From contig JANXWB010000036.1 in NCBI GenBank assembly GCA_025351345.1, positions 1-62,922 of the forward strand: DNA of 62,922 bases, given 5' to 3'. Each line of letters begins with the position of its first letter. The stretch's first letter is position 1. The stretch is from Synechococcales cyanobacterium GL140_1_metabat_312. Its GTDB lineage: Bacteria; Cyanobacteriota; Cyanobacteriia; Leptolyngbyales; Leptolyngbyaceae. A program made the position numbers and the translations under genes. Under the pieces are notes generated by a model. The model was not told the origin of the DNA and made no database searches. It saw nothing but the letters and a program-made list of their open reading frames with translations. This document shows positions 17,532 through 26,100 of the stretch, piece after piece.

Positions 17532-18134
17532 ATGCTGGAATTATTTGAACTGAAAAATAAATTGCTTCAAACGTTGAACCGTCAGCGCCAAGACCACCTT
17601 TGGCAAACTCCGCCCGAGTCTGTCGCAGACCTAAATCAATTGATTACCGATTTGGAAACTCAATCCCCAAGTCCGAGTCCATTGGATTCACCCTTATTGA
17701 TGGGTGAGTGGAGGCTGTTGTATACGACGAGTCGAGGAATTTTAGGACTCGATCGGATTCCGTTGACGGACTTGGGGCAGGTGTATCAGGCCATTCGGGG
17801 CGATCGGGTTTATAACGTAGCGGAAACGAAAAGCCTATTGGGAATAGAAGGTATTGTCGCGGTGGCGGCACGTTATGCCCGATCGGGCGATGTGCGAGTT
17901 CAGGTGACATTTCAACGATCGATTTTGGGGCTGCGGGCCATTATGGGCTATCAATCGGTGACAGCTTTTGTGGATTCATTAGAGGCAAAGTCTCGGGTTC
18001 TGGCAATCGATCTGCCGATTCCCGCGCGAAATGGGGGTGAGCCTCAAGGCTGGCTAGAAGTGACCTATTTAGATGAAACGCTACGGATTAGCCGGGGTAA
18101 TGAAGGCAGTATCTTCGTTCTGGTGAAAGATTAA
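17532..18134 (+). CDS. PAP/fibrillin family protein
   Basis: 200 residues with the plastid-lipid-associated protein signature: an N-terminal helix (LFELKNKLLQTLNRQ), then GEWRLLYTTSRGILGLDRIP, and the C-terminal GWLEVTYLDETLRISRGNEG with VLVKD. Fibrillins are lipocalin-like proteins that coat lipid droplets or thylakoids and respond to light and oxidative stress; cyanobacterial members are soluble or thylakoid-associated. No signal peptide. The nuclease gene that follows starts 56 bp later on the same strand. Confidence 0.9.
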   Translation: MLELFELKNKLLQTLNRQRQDHLWQTPPESVADLNQLITDLETQSPSPSPLDSPLLMGEWRLLYTTSRGILGLDRIPLTDLGQVYQAIRGDRVYNVAETKSLLGIEGIVAVAARYARSGDVRVQVTFQRSILGLRAIMGYQSVTAFVDSLEAKSRVLAIDLPIPARNGGEPQGWLEVTYLDETLRISRGNEGSIFVLVKD

Positions 18135-18189
18135 GCGTTGTGGTGAAAGATTTTGATGAGAGATTAAGTGTTTTGGGGAGAGATTAGCC

Positions 18190-18984
18190 ATGAAAATTTC
18201 TCAGGGAAATCTAACGACCTTAGATACTTGCCCCAGATTGTTTCAACATACGGTTTTGGAACAGTTAGCAGTGCCGCAGCGGGGCGAGGAGTGGGAGAAG
18301 ATGCAGTTGGGGAGTCAGTTTCATCAACTCATGCAACAACGATCGCAGCAGCTTCCGATCGCGGCAATCGCGGCGACTGATCCCGACTTAAAACGATGGC
18401 TTGAAGCTGTAGAGGCACAGTCTGCGGACCTTTTCCCAAATGCGGACGAGGCTTGGACTGACAGTGAGCATATACGTACGATGGATTGGAGGGGACATAC
18501 AATTGTGGGCGTCTATGACTACGTGGTGTTGCGATCGGATTCGGCGCAGATTTTGGATTGGAAGACCTATGGGAAACCCGTTGATTCCCGGCGGTTAGCG
18601 CAGAGTTGGCAATCGAGGCTGTATCCGTTCCTTCTGGCCAAGAGTAGCGATTATTCGCCCGATACTATTGAAATGCGGTATTGGTTTTTTCAGGGCGGTG
18701 ATGACGACCAGCCCCAAATGCTTCGGTTTCAGTCGAGTGCAGCGGCAATAGCAGAGACGACAGCCGCCTTAACTCAACGACTCATGACATTGGATTTGTG
18801 GCTGAAGGCTTATGAATTAATCGGTGAGTCATTTCCTCAGACGGAGATTCGACAAACCTGCGCAACCTGTAGCTTTGCAGTGCGCTGCGATCGGGTGAAG
18901 AGGTCTTTGGGTGAGTCTGAGGGGATGCAATTGGAAACGGCGTGGGATTCGATCGAGGAAATCCCATTAACCCAATTGCCGTAA
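18190..18984 (+). CDS. RecB-like PD-(D/E)XK nuclease with Cys cluster
   Basis: 264 residues. ISQGNLTTLDTCPRLFQH (first Cys at 14) and the C-terminal CATCSFAVRC (about 219-228) give four cysteines in the arrangement that holds a 4Fe-4S cluster in Cas4 and AddB nucleases. Between them lie GSQFHQLMQ (motif with His), GVYDYVVL (Asp) and ILDWKTYGKP (D-x-K), the active-site residues of the RecB-family PD-(D/E)XK fold. Likely a DNA exonuclease or repair nuclease. No cas genes or CRISPR repeats are nearby, so a Cas4 adaptation role is unlikely here. The gene converges on pyrD. Confidence 0.82.
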   Translation: MKISQGNLTTLDTCPRLFQHTVLEQLAVPQRGEEWEKMQLGSQFHQLMQQRSQQLPIAAIAATDPDLKRWLEAVEAQSADLFPNADEAWTDSEHIRTMDWRGHTIVGVYDYVVLRSDSAQILDWKTYGKPVDSRRLAQSWQSRLYPFLLAKSSDYSPDTIEMRYWFFQGGDDDQPQMLRFQSSAAAIAETTAALTQRLMTLDLWLKAYELIGESFPQTEIRQTCATCSFAVRCDRVKRSLGESEGMQLETAWDSIEEIPLTQLP

Positions 18985-18986
18985 CA

Positions 18987-20216
18987 TTACTTATTTCCCT
19001 TGACCGCCAGTCCAACCGCTTGATCCAAGGTATCGAGTCCGGCAGCATCAAGACGATCGACCAGCCCTTCCAAAATTCGACGCACCATAATCGGCCCGCC
19101 ATAGATCCAGCCCGTATAAACCTGAAGCAAACTTGCCCCCGCGATGATCTTCTCCCAAGCATCGTCCGCCGTAAAAATGCCACCTACCCCTACAATGGGA
19201 AACTGCCCATCCGTATGGCGATAAATTAACCGAATCACTTCAGTCGATCGTTCCCGAACAGGTGCACCGCTGATCCCACCCGCTTCATCTGCGATCGGAT
19301 TGCCCGTACGCGCCAAAATAGTGGTTTTCAGATTGTCTCGGCGGATGGTGGTATTCGTCGCGATGATCCCGGATAAGCCGGACTGACGAGCCAAATCCAC
19401 CACCGCTAACACGTCCTCATCTGCGAGGTCAGGTGCAATTTTTACCAAAATAGGTTTCCCGCTATGATTTTCCCCATTCAATGCCTCAAAAATCGGAGCC
19501 AACTGTTCAACACTCTGCAACGATCGGAGTCCCGGTGTGTTGGGTGAGCTGACATTTATAACAAAATAATCCCCCAGATCCCGCAGCCGCCGGAAACTCT
19601 CGCGGTAATCGTCCGCCGCTTCATCGAGTGGCGTAATTTTTGATTTCCCCAAATTAATCCCCAAAGGCATGGACTGCATCGGGCGATCGGTCTGCTTCTG
19701 GCGCGTTGTCAAACGATCGGCTAATGCCTGAGAGCCATGATTATTAAAGCCCATGCGATTCAAAGCCGCCTCGTCTTCAATCAGTCGAAAGAGTCGCGGT
19801 TGAGGATTTCCCCCTTGAGCATGTTGCGTCACCGTGCCCAGTTCAGCAAACCCAAAGCCAAAATAAGGCCAAATCGCCGCCGCTTGCCCATCTTTGTCAA
19901 AGCCCGCACTCAAGCCCATAGGATTGGCAAACTCTAGGCCAAAGGTCTTTTGATTGAGCCGATCGTTGGTAAACCCGTAAGTTTGGGTCATTTGGCTCAA
20001 CATTGCAGTGCGGACAAACGATGAGGCACCCAAATCTGTCCACTGTAACCACTGAAGCGTCTGCTGATGTAGCCATTCGGGATCAAGATTCAGGCCCGAA
20101 AACAGAAGCGGACGCAGCACCGAACGATAGAACTCTGGCAAGCAAAACTCCGAATTAAAATCATTTGATTCTATCAAATATCCTTTCGATTTGAGAGTGA
20201 CGTTCATCTTCGGCAT
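18987..20216 (-). CDS. pyrD: Dihydroorotate dehydrogenase (quinone), class 2
   Basis: 409 residues. Oxidises dihydroorotate to orotate with FMN, passing electrons to membrane quinone. Seen: N-terminal helical extension (FYRSVLRPLLFSGLNLDPEW) typical of membrane-associated class 2 enzymes; GLSAGFDKDGQ; FAELGTVTQHAQGGNPQPR; NVSSPNTPGLRSLQ (FMN and substrate contacts, with the catalytic Ser region); KIAPDLADEDV; and phosphate-binding GVGGIFTADDAWEKI. The first 25 residues are poorly conserved, so a slightly later start is possible. It ends 2 bp from the convergent nuclease stop. Confidence 0.94.
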   Translation of the reverse strand: MPKMNVTLKSKGYLIESNDFNSEFCLPEFYRSVLRPLLFSGLNLDPEWLHQQTLQWLQWTDLGASSFVRTAMLSQMTQTYGFTNDRLNQKTFGLEFANPMGLSAGFDKDGQAAAIWPYFGFGFAELGTVTQHAQGGNPQPRLFRLIEDEAALNRMGFNNHGSQALADRLTTRQKQTDRPMQSMPLGINLGKSKITPLDEAADDYRESFRRLRDLGDYFVINVSSPNTPGLRSLQSVEQLAPIFEALNGENHSGKPILVKIAPDLADEDVLAVVDLARQSGLSGIIATNTTIRRDNLKTTILARTGNPIADEAGGISGAPVRERSTEVIRLIYRHTDGQFPIVGVGGIFTADDAWEKIIAGASLLQVYTGWIYGGPIMVRRILEGLVDRLDAAGLDTLDQAVGLAVKGNK

Positions 20217-20516
20217 TGAGAAGTATTGTGTAAGTTAAAAAATAAAATTTGTAGAACTTTTACTTTTTGTTTGCCATATCCATAACAAACTCCATTTCAC
20301 TGACGACCAATAATTTGTGGCCACTTAATTTTATGGCTACGTAACAAATTTAATTACACTGACCCATTGAATTTAGCCAACTACGCCTACTAAGCGACAT
20401 TATCGGGAATACTAATTACATAGAAAGTATTCATCACCCTTCTCCTCAAGCCTCATTTCTAAAATCGTGTAGCAATATTGCTCATTTCCCGTTCACCCTG
20501 TCAATACTTTTGTACT
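20217..20516. other. Divergent intergenic region
   Basis: 300 bp between pyrD and the GAF protein gene. A/T-rich, with no gene or RNA recognised. Presumably holds both promoters; no clear -35/-10 pair stood out. Confidence 0.4.
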
Positions 20517-23393
20517 ATGGGTCCTCTTAAAGAGCCAAATCTGCAAGAACATAATCTCATTTTCCTAGGACAAGTCCTGCAAGGTTTGCAGGAAGCAGAC
20601 ACTGATGTGCTGTTGATTGAGTCCCTACTCAGCTACCTCAAAACCTCATTTCGTCAAGAGCATGAGCTGATTTGGTTGGGACTATACGATCGCGTAGATC
20701 ATCGTATCATCGGCAAAGGAGGCTGTCTTCCGGATATTCCTGAGGCTAAAAATGGGTCTACCAAATCCAATATGGGGAGAAATATATCCACTAGCTCTTC
20801 AGAAGGTCGGCTCAGTCCACTGACTCAAAAAATTGAGCTTCTATCGGGCGATATTCTAGAACAAGTCGTGATTCAGCAACGTCCTCTGGCCTTGGCTGAT
20901 TTACGGCAAGAAATGCGGGCGGGGGAATGGCGTAAGACGGCTCAGAAATATGATATTCAAGGCACCATGTTGTTTCCTCTGTGTCACCGCGATCGGTGCA
21001 TTGGTGTCCTTATTTTAGGCTCCCAGCGTTGGGGAACCTTTCCAGGAACACTAGAGAAAGCAACATTGAATATGGTTTTGGGGGCGTTTTCAGCCTCCAT
21101 ATCTCACTTGGAGTCAGAGTGGCAACGTCAGCAGCAAAAACGCCCTCATAAGCCACTGCTGAGTCATTTAGAAGTTGTTAGAGGTTTGCCTAATTTTGGT
21201 CGCCGACTGGAGGCCGTCATTGAAGAAGCCCATCAGTTTTTAGCCCCGTCTCGGACCAGTTTGTATTGGTTTGAAACCGAGAAGCGCTACTTCTGGCGAC
21301 GACTGACCAATCAAGCGCCAAGGGTTAAGGGCTTGCTGGACAACACGACAGCGGCTTCGGGCATCACGGCTCAAGAGATTAATAGCTTTTATCAACAACT
21401 GGTTCAAGATCAGATTGTGGCGATCGGGGAAGCCCACAGCTCGCTCAAGGCCGATGCCACCTCACGATTAATGCAACTGATTCGGGCACGATCGCTCCTA
21501 GCCGCCCCCATTCTTTATCAAAATCAATTGCTGGGCTTTTTGGCGATTGAGGGCAATGAACCGCGAATTTGGCAAGAGGAAGAAAAACAATATCTGCGGG
21601 GTGTGGGTCAGCTTATTGCCCTGATGGCTCCCTTGGAGAAAATGGAATCCGTCATCCAGCAAACCCAATTGGATCAGTCACTGACGGCTGAAATTGCCCG
21701 ATCGCTCTATAGTTCTGAAGATTGGAAGGTGACTCTGAACCGATCGGCAGAATTGTTGACCCATCGGCTAAAAGTTGAGCGCTTTATGGTGGTGGTATAC
21801 GATCGGGCTACAGGAAATTTTGAGGTGTGCTATCAGCATCAACCCCGCACTCGTCGAACTACTTTGATTCAGCTTCCGCCCTTAAGCGAGATGGATCTTC
21901 AACTTGTCGAGCGTAGCAACGAGGGGCTTACGATTGAAGATCTCGAAGATGACCTGCGACTTGCCTCGTGGCGCAATCTGCTCTGGAATCTAGGAGTGCG
22001 ATCGGTCTTATTGGCTACCACTTGTCCCGGCCATCGATTGGAAGGACTATTGCTGATATGTCATGACACTCCTCGGGCCTGGATGACTCAGGAAACCCAC
22101 TTAGTGCAATTAGTGGCCCAACAGCTCGGCGTAATTTTGAATCAGTGGCAGTTACAGCGCAAAGTGGAACAAGAGTCCAAACTGCACCAAAATACCCAGC
22201 GCGCCATTGAACTTATTCAGCGCAGTGACTCCATTGATGAACTAGAGCAAGTCGCCCTCAGAAGCATTTCTCAAGTTTTCACGGCCCAGATCACCTTTCT
22301 TGTTTCGTGGTTCCCTGGTCGTCGGACAGGACGGCTCGTATTGCCTGAAATTATTGATCGGCAATATCTACTGTTGCCTAATACCAAAGTCTCTGTTCAT
22401 GCCGATCCCCTGATTCGTATGGCCCAAGCGAATAATTCCGTCCTAATTTTCACCCCGGCCCAGATTCCTGGCGAAACCCGTCAGTGGCTAAATGCCCAGG
22501 GTATGGGACAAATTCTTGCGATCGCCTTACAGACCAATCCCGATAACGAATCCACCGGATTACTGTGTCTAGCGGTGCAAGATGAACGCCATTGGGATGA
22601 ACAGGCGATTAATACGTTCAGGGTATTAGCGAGTCAATTAGCCGCCGCCCGTCGCCACTTAAAACTAGAGTCTACGTTGCAGTCTGAACGGCTCAAACTT
22701 GAGCAAATTAGTTGGTATAAACATCGTCACCTTGAAGAACTCCATCGCAGTATTCAAGTGGGGATTCAGCGCCTAGTTGAAGCTGCCAAACCCACCACTC
22801 AAGATGCGTTAGCCGCCACTCGTAACCAACAAATCTTGCGCCAAATCGCGGAGGCCATGCCCCCCGTACAGTCGGCATTACTGAATGAAGTTTGGCAGCT
22901 CCAATATCGTCAAGAAAGTGTGCCGTTGTTGGGGGTTTTACGTCGATCGATCGATCGGGCCGATGTTTTACTAAAGCAGCGTCAGATCTGGTCCCAGGTT
23001 CACCAAGAGAGCAACCCGATTATTATTGCTGACATAAATAAATTAGAAATGGTGCTGTATGAAGTGATTTCCATTGCAGGGCAACGATCGGAGACTGGAA
23101 AGCGTATCGATATCTGGTGCCGTCAGTCCGATCCTCATTGGGTGGAAGTCGCGATTACGGATGATGGGACAATAGAATCTAGATTGATTAGAGAGCTAGA
23201 AGCCGCGCAACCGAATGATCCCCTCGCACCAAGCTTACTCAATCAACCGCCTGGAATGCACCTTGCAATTTGTAAAGAAGTTTTGCGGGCTATGGGGGCA
23301 GAACTTACCCTAACTCGCCTAGAGGATGGCCGCATTATGACGCGATTGATGTTGCCTGCTGCTCAAATGGGACGGGATGGGCAGTCGAGATAA
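20517..23393 (+). CDS. Multi-GAF signalling protein with degenerate kinase-type ATPase C-terminus
   Basis: 958 residues from ATG 20517. Three or more GAF-like units are visible, for example around 40-200 (FRQEHELIWLGLYDR ... IQGTMLFPLCHRDRCIGVLI), 225-370 (LLAAPILYQNQLLGFLAIEG), 390-540 and 560-720. No conserved chromophore Cys motif was identified. The last 170 residues resemble a histidine-kinase ATPase: NKLEMVLYEVISIAGQRS in place of the N-box, VEVAITDDG as G1, and MHLAICKEVLRAMGAELTL as G2 region. The N-box lacks the usual Asn in (L/I)xNA and the G-x-G loops are worn. No H-box (HELRTP-type) is present. Probably a ligand-sensing regulatory protein, not a working kinase. Confidence 0.7.
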   Translation: MGPLKEPNLQEHNLIFLGQVLQGLQEADTDVLLIESLLSYLKTSFRQEHELIWLGLYDRVDHRIIGKGGCLPDIPEAKNGSTKSNMGRNISTSSSEGRLSPLTQKIELLSGDILEQVVIQQRPLALADLRQEMRAGEWRKTAQKYDIQGTMLFPLCHRDRCIGVLILGSQRWGTFPGTLEKATLNMVLGAFSASISHLESEWQRQQQKRPHKPLLSHLEVVRGLPNFGRRLEAVIEEAHQFLAPSRTSLYWFETEKRYFWRRLTNQAPRVKGLLDNTTAASGITAQEINSFYQQLVQDQIVAIGEAHSSLKADATSRLMQLIRARSLLAAPILYQNQLLGFLAIEGNEPRIWQEEEKQYLRGVGQLIALMAPLEKMESVIQQTQLDQSLTAEIARSLYSSEDWKVTLNRSAELLTHRLKVERFMVVVYDRATGNFEVCYQHQPRTRRTTLIQLPPLSEMDLQLVERSNEGLTIEDLEDDLRLASWRNLLWNLGVRSVLLATTCPGHRLEGLLLICHDTPRAWMTQETHLVQLVAQQLGVILNQWQLQRKVEQESKLHQNTQRAIELIQRSDSIDELEQVALRSISQVFTAQITFLVSWFPGRRTGRLVLPEIIDRQYLLLPNTKVSVHADPLIRMAQANNSVLIFTPAQIPGETRQWLNAQGMGQILAIALQTNPDNESTGLLCLAVQDERHWDEQAINTFRVLASQLAAARRHLKLESTLQSERLKLEQISWYKHRHLEELHRSIQVGIQRLVEAAKPTTQDALAATRNQQILRQIAEAMPPVQSALLNEVWQLQYRQESVPLLGVLRRSIDRADVLLKQRQIWSQVHQESNPIIIADINKLEMVLYEVISIAGQRSETGKRIDIWCRQSDPHWVEVAITDDGTIESRLIRELEAAQPNDPLAPSLLNQPPGMHLAICKEVLRAMGAELTLTRLEDGRIMTRLMLPAAQMGRDGQSR

Positions 23394-23604
23394 TCCAGAT
23401 GACGCTAGATAGAGGATTTTAAGGCCAAAAAGATCTGAAAATGTCTAAATCTATGGCTCCGATCAACGAGAACCATTGAAATTTCGATCGCAATTGGAGA
23501 CTCTCCGGTTACACTGTTTTTCACTCCTTGTGCATTTTACAGTTTTTCGACAAGTGCCCTTATAAAAGGGACTAAATCGCAGTCTTCTTGATGACAGGTT
23601 TGTT

Positions 23605-24195
23605 ATGGTTCGCTCTGTCTCTCGCCCGCCCGCCCGCCGCACTCAGCGATTGTCTTCGTATACGTCTCAGCCGTTACGAGATGTTCCGAGTCAATTAATG
23701 CCCCGATCGCCTCACACTATTGGCCATGCATCCGATCAGATGTCTCCATCACTCCGATCGCCCATGCCTCGATTATCCACGCTCTTAAAGGGCCGATCGC
23801 TCCGATCCCCTCTCAAGGCAATGCCCAATCGGGTGCCACTTCCGGTCTGGCTGCGTGCCCTGAAAAAGATCGAAAATCTCTCCGTTGTTGTCGCCTTACT
23901 TTTAGTGAGTAGCACTGTTGTCACCTATGGCTGGGCGGTCTATTCTCAACAGCTTTGGGGAAAAAATTATGGTCGCCTTGACACCTTGCGACGTGACGAG
24001 AGGCAACTCTTGAAGGGCAGTGAATTGATGAAAAATGATATTGCTCGTCGCACTGATCCAAAACGGTATGGACTAGTGCCTCTGACTTCGGATCACATCG
24101 TGGTGATTCCCCCCGCCCCCCTTCGACCCGCGCGCTCCACTCCCAACATGGGTCCCGACCCCAAGGCTAAACCCATCACGCCGATCGGATACTAA
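23605..24195 (+). CDS. Single-pass membrane protein upstream of ftsI, FtsL-like by position and topology
   Basis: 196 residues. Basic, Ser/Pro-rich cytoplasmic N-terminus of about 90 residues, one transmembrane helix (SVVVALLLVSSTVVTYGWAV, about 93-112), then a short periplasmic region (QQLWGKNYGRLDTLRRDERQ with LLKGSELMKNDIARR) with weak heptad character and a Pro-rich tail. The gene ends 5 bp before ftsI. In many bacteria the gene before ftsI encodes FtsL, a small bitopic divisome protein with a periplasmic coiled coil; the order and topology here match, but sequence identity to FtsL is not evident. Function inferred. Confidence 0.65.
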   Translation: MVRSVSRPPARRTQRLSSYTSQPLRDVPSQLMPRSPHTIGHASDQMSPSLRSPMPRLSTLLKGRSLRSPLKAMPNRVPLPVWLRALKKIENLSVVVALLLVSSTVVTYGWAVYSQQLWGKNYGRLDTLRRDERQLLKGSELMKNDIARRTDPKRYGLVPLTSDHIVVIPPAPLRPARSTPNMGPDPKAKPITPIGY

Positions 24196-24200
24196 ACATC

Positions 24201-25970
24201 ATGGTTCGTCCCTATCCTTCTCGCCGACGATCGCTAACTCGACAACTTGCAGCATTGCCCACGGCCAAACCCACACTGCCCCGACTCCGCCTAGTGTGGA
24301 TGGTGTTACTCGTGAGCTGTGGATTATTGAGCATTAATCTGGTCCGACTTCAAGTCTTCCAGGCAGCTGATTTACTAACGCGAGCAAAACAGCAACAGAC
24401 AACTTTATTGAAACCGTTCACGCCACGTCGTTCGGTGGTCGATCGTAATGGCAACGCGATCGCCATTGATGAACAGGTCTATACGGTGTTTGTTCACCCA
24501 CGATATTTCGATAAAAAAACCAATCAAGAGGTCGCCAACTTGATCGCGCCGTTGGTGGATCAAAATCCGACTGAACTGCAAAAGAAATTTGATGCTAGCA
24601 AGACGGGGATCAAACTGGTAGAGCAGTTAGAAGAAAATACAGCCCAGCGAATTAAAGACCTTCGTATTGACGGCATCGACTTCATTCCTTCATCTCGTCG
24701 AGTCTATCCGCAACAAGACCTGCTAGCGAACATCATCGGCTATGTCGATCTCGATCAAAAAAGCCAAGGCGGCATCGAAACAACCTACGAGCATCTGCTA
24801 AAGCCCCTCGAAAAATCAGTTCGACTGAATAAAACAGGCAGCGGATCCATCCTACCCGAAGGCGTACCCAATGGATTTGTCCATCAAGATGATCAGCATC
24901 TTCAGTTAACGATTGATAGTCGGATGCAACGGGCAGTACAGGAAATTGTCGATCGGCAAGTCGCGACCTTTAAGGCAAAACGGGGTTTAGTGATTGTGAT
25001 GGATTGTGATGATGGATCTATTTTATCCATGGTCAACAGCCCCACATTTGATCCCAATGAATATTGGAAAGTCAAAGATTTGTCCGCGCTAAAAAACTGG
25101 GGTCTGACGGATTTGTATGAACCGGGATCGACCTTTAAGCCGATCAATGTTGCGATCGCCCTAGAGGCAGGTACCGTAAAACTGAGCGACCAATTTTATG
25201 ACTCTGGCACTATTGTGGTGGGAGGCTGGCCCATTAATAACTCAGATAATGCGGCGCGTGGGTCGCTGAGTTTAACAGACGTAATGCGCTACTCCAGTAA
25301 CGTGGGCATGGTTCGCATTGCCCAAACGATGAAGCCAGCGGTTTATTACAGTTGGTTAGAGCGTGTCGGTATGGCCCAATTTACGGGTATCGACCTGCCC
25401 TTCGAGGCCCAAGGCTACCTAAAATCGCGCCATACTTACATGACTTCTCCTATCGAAGCGGCGACCACTGCCTTTGGACAAGGGTTTTCCATTACCCCGA
25501 TTCAGCTTGCGAAACTTCATTCCATGTTGGCTAATGGCGGGAAAATGGTCACACCGCACGTGGTAAAAGGGCTTTATGACAGCCAAGGACGACCCTTTTG
25601 GCAACCGAAGCAGTCCCTGCCAAAGCAAATTTTTTCACCTAAAAATACCAAAGCGATCCTTCGGATGATGGAGGCGGTCGTCGATACTGGAACGGGGAAA
25701 GCAGCCCAAGTAGCGGGATTCCGAGTGGCGGGGAAAACTGGAACGGCACAAAAAGCAGCCGAAGGAGGAGGAGGCTATTCAGCGTCTCGATACATTACTA
25801 GTTTTGTGGGCATCTTTCCGGTGGACAATCCTCGGTATGTGGTGCTGTCTGTTCTGGATGAACCCCAAGGTCAAGCATACGGGGGAACTACTGCCGCTCC
25901 TATTGTCAGTGAAGTGATTAAGGTCGTCGCGGCGATCGAGCAAGTGCCCCCCAGTAAACCGGATCCTTAA
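24201..25970 (+). CDS. ftsI: Class B penicillin-binding protein, division transpeptidase FtsI (PBP3)
   Basis: 589 residues. An N-terminal membrane anchor (VWMVLLVSCGLLSINLVRL) precedes a PBP dimerisation region (KPFTPRRSVVDRNGNAIAID) and a transpeptidase domain. Active-site motifs: SxxK in EPGSTFKPI (Ser310), SxN in YSSNVGM (Ser365-Asn367) and KTG in GKTGTAQ (Lys512). Cross-links septal peptidoglycan in the periplasm. Length and motif spacing are normal. It probably forms an operon with the small bitopic membrane protein 5 bp upstream. Confidence 0.92.
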   Translation: MVRPYPSRRRSLTRQLAALPTAKPTLPRLRLVWMVLLVSCGLLSINLVRLQVFQAADLLTRAKQQQTTLLKPFTPRRSVVDRNGNAIAIDEQVYTVFVHPRYFDKKTNQEVANLIAPLVDQNPTELQKKFDASKTGIKLVEQLEENTAQRIKDLRIDGIDFIPSSRRVYPQQDLLANIIGYVDLDQKSQGGIETTYEHLLKPLEKSVRLNKTGSGSILPEGVPNGFVHQDDQHLQLTIDSRMQRAVQEIVDRQVATFKAKRGLVIVMDCDDGSILSMVNSPTFDPNEYWKVKDLSALKNWGLTDLYEPGSTFKPINVAIALEAGTVKLSDQFYDSGTIVVGGWPINNSDNAARGSLSLTDVMRYSSNVGMVRIAQTMKPAVYYSWLERVGMAQFTGIDLPFEAQGYLKSRHTYMTSPIEAATTAFGQGFSITPIQLAKLHSMLANGGKMVTPHVVKGLYDSQGRPFWQPKQSLPKQIFSPKNTKAILRMMEAVVDTGTGKAAQVAGFRVAGKTGTAQKAAEGGGGYSASRYITSFVGIFPVDNPRYVVLSVLDEPQGQAYGGTTAAPIVSEVIKVVAAIEQVPPSKPDP

Positions 25971-25994
25971 GGCGAATTCCCAAGAATAATCCAA

Positions 25995-26071
25995 CCGGAG
26001 GCCCCCAACCCCCAATTCTGAGGGCTTCGGAATATCTTATTCCCCCAAAGTTAGAGACCCGGGGCTTCCGG
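25995..26071. repeat. Long-range inverted repeat between ftsI and the sensor kinase gene
   Basis: CCGGAGGCCCC (25995-26005) pairs with GGGGCTTCCGG (26061-26071) at 10 of 11 positions, enclosing about 55 bp that holds a competing GAGGGCTTCGG segment. Could be a terminator for ftsI or a leader structure for the kinase mRNA; there is no U-tract. Confidence 0.35.
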
Positions 26072-26100
26072 CATATTCATTGTGAGAAATGGCATAAGTT

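Noticed and set aside
18190-18984. Cas4 of a CRISPR system
   Set aside because: The Fe-S nuclease motif is present but no CRISPR repeats or other cas genes occur in the window.
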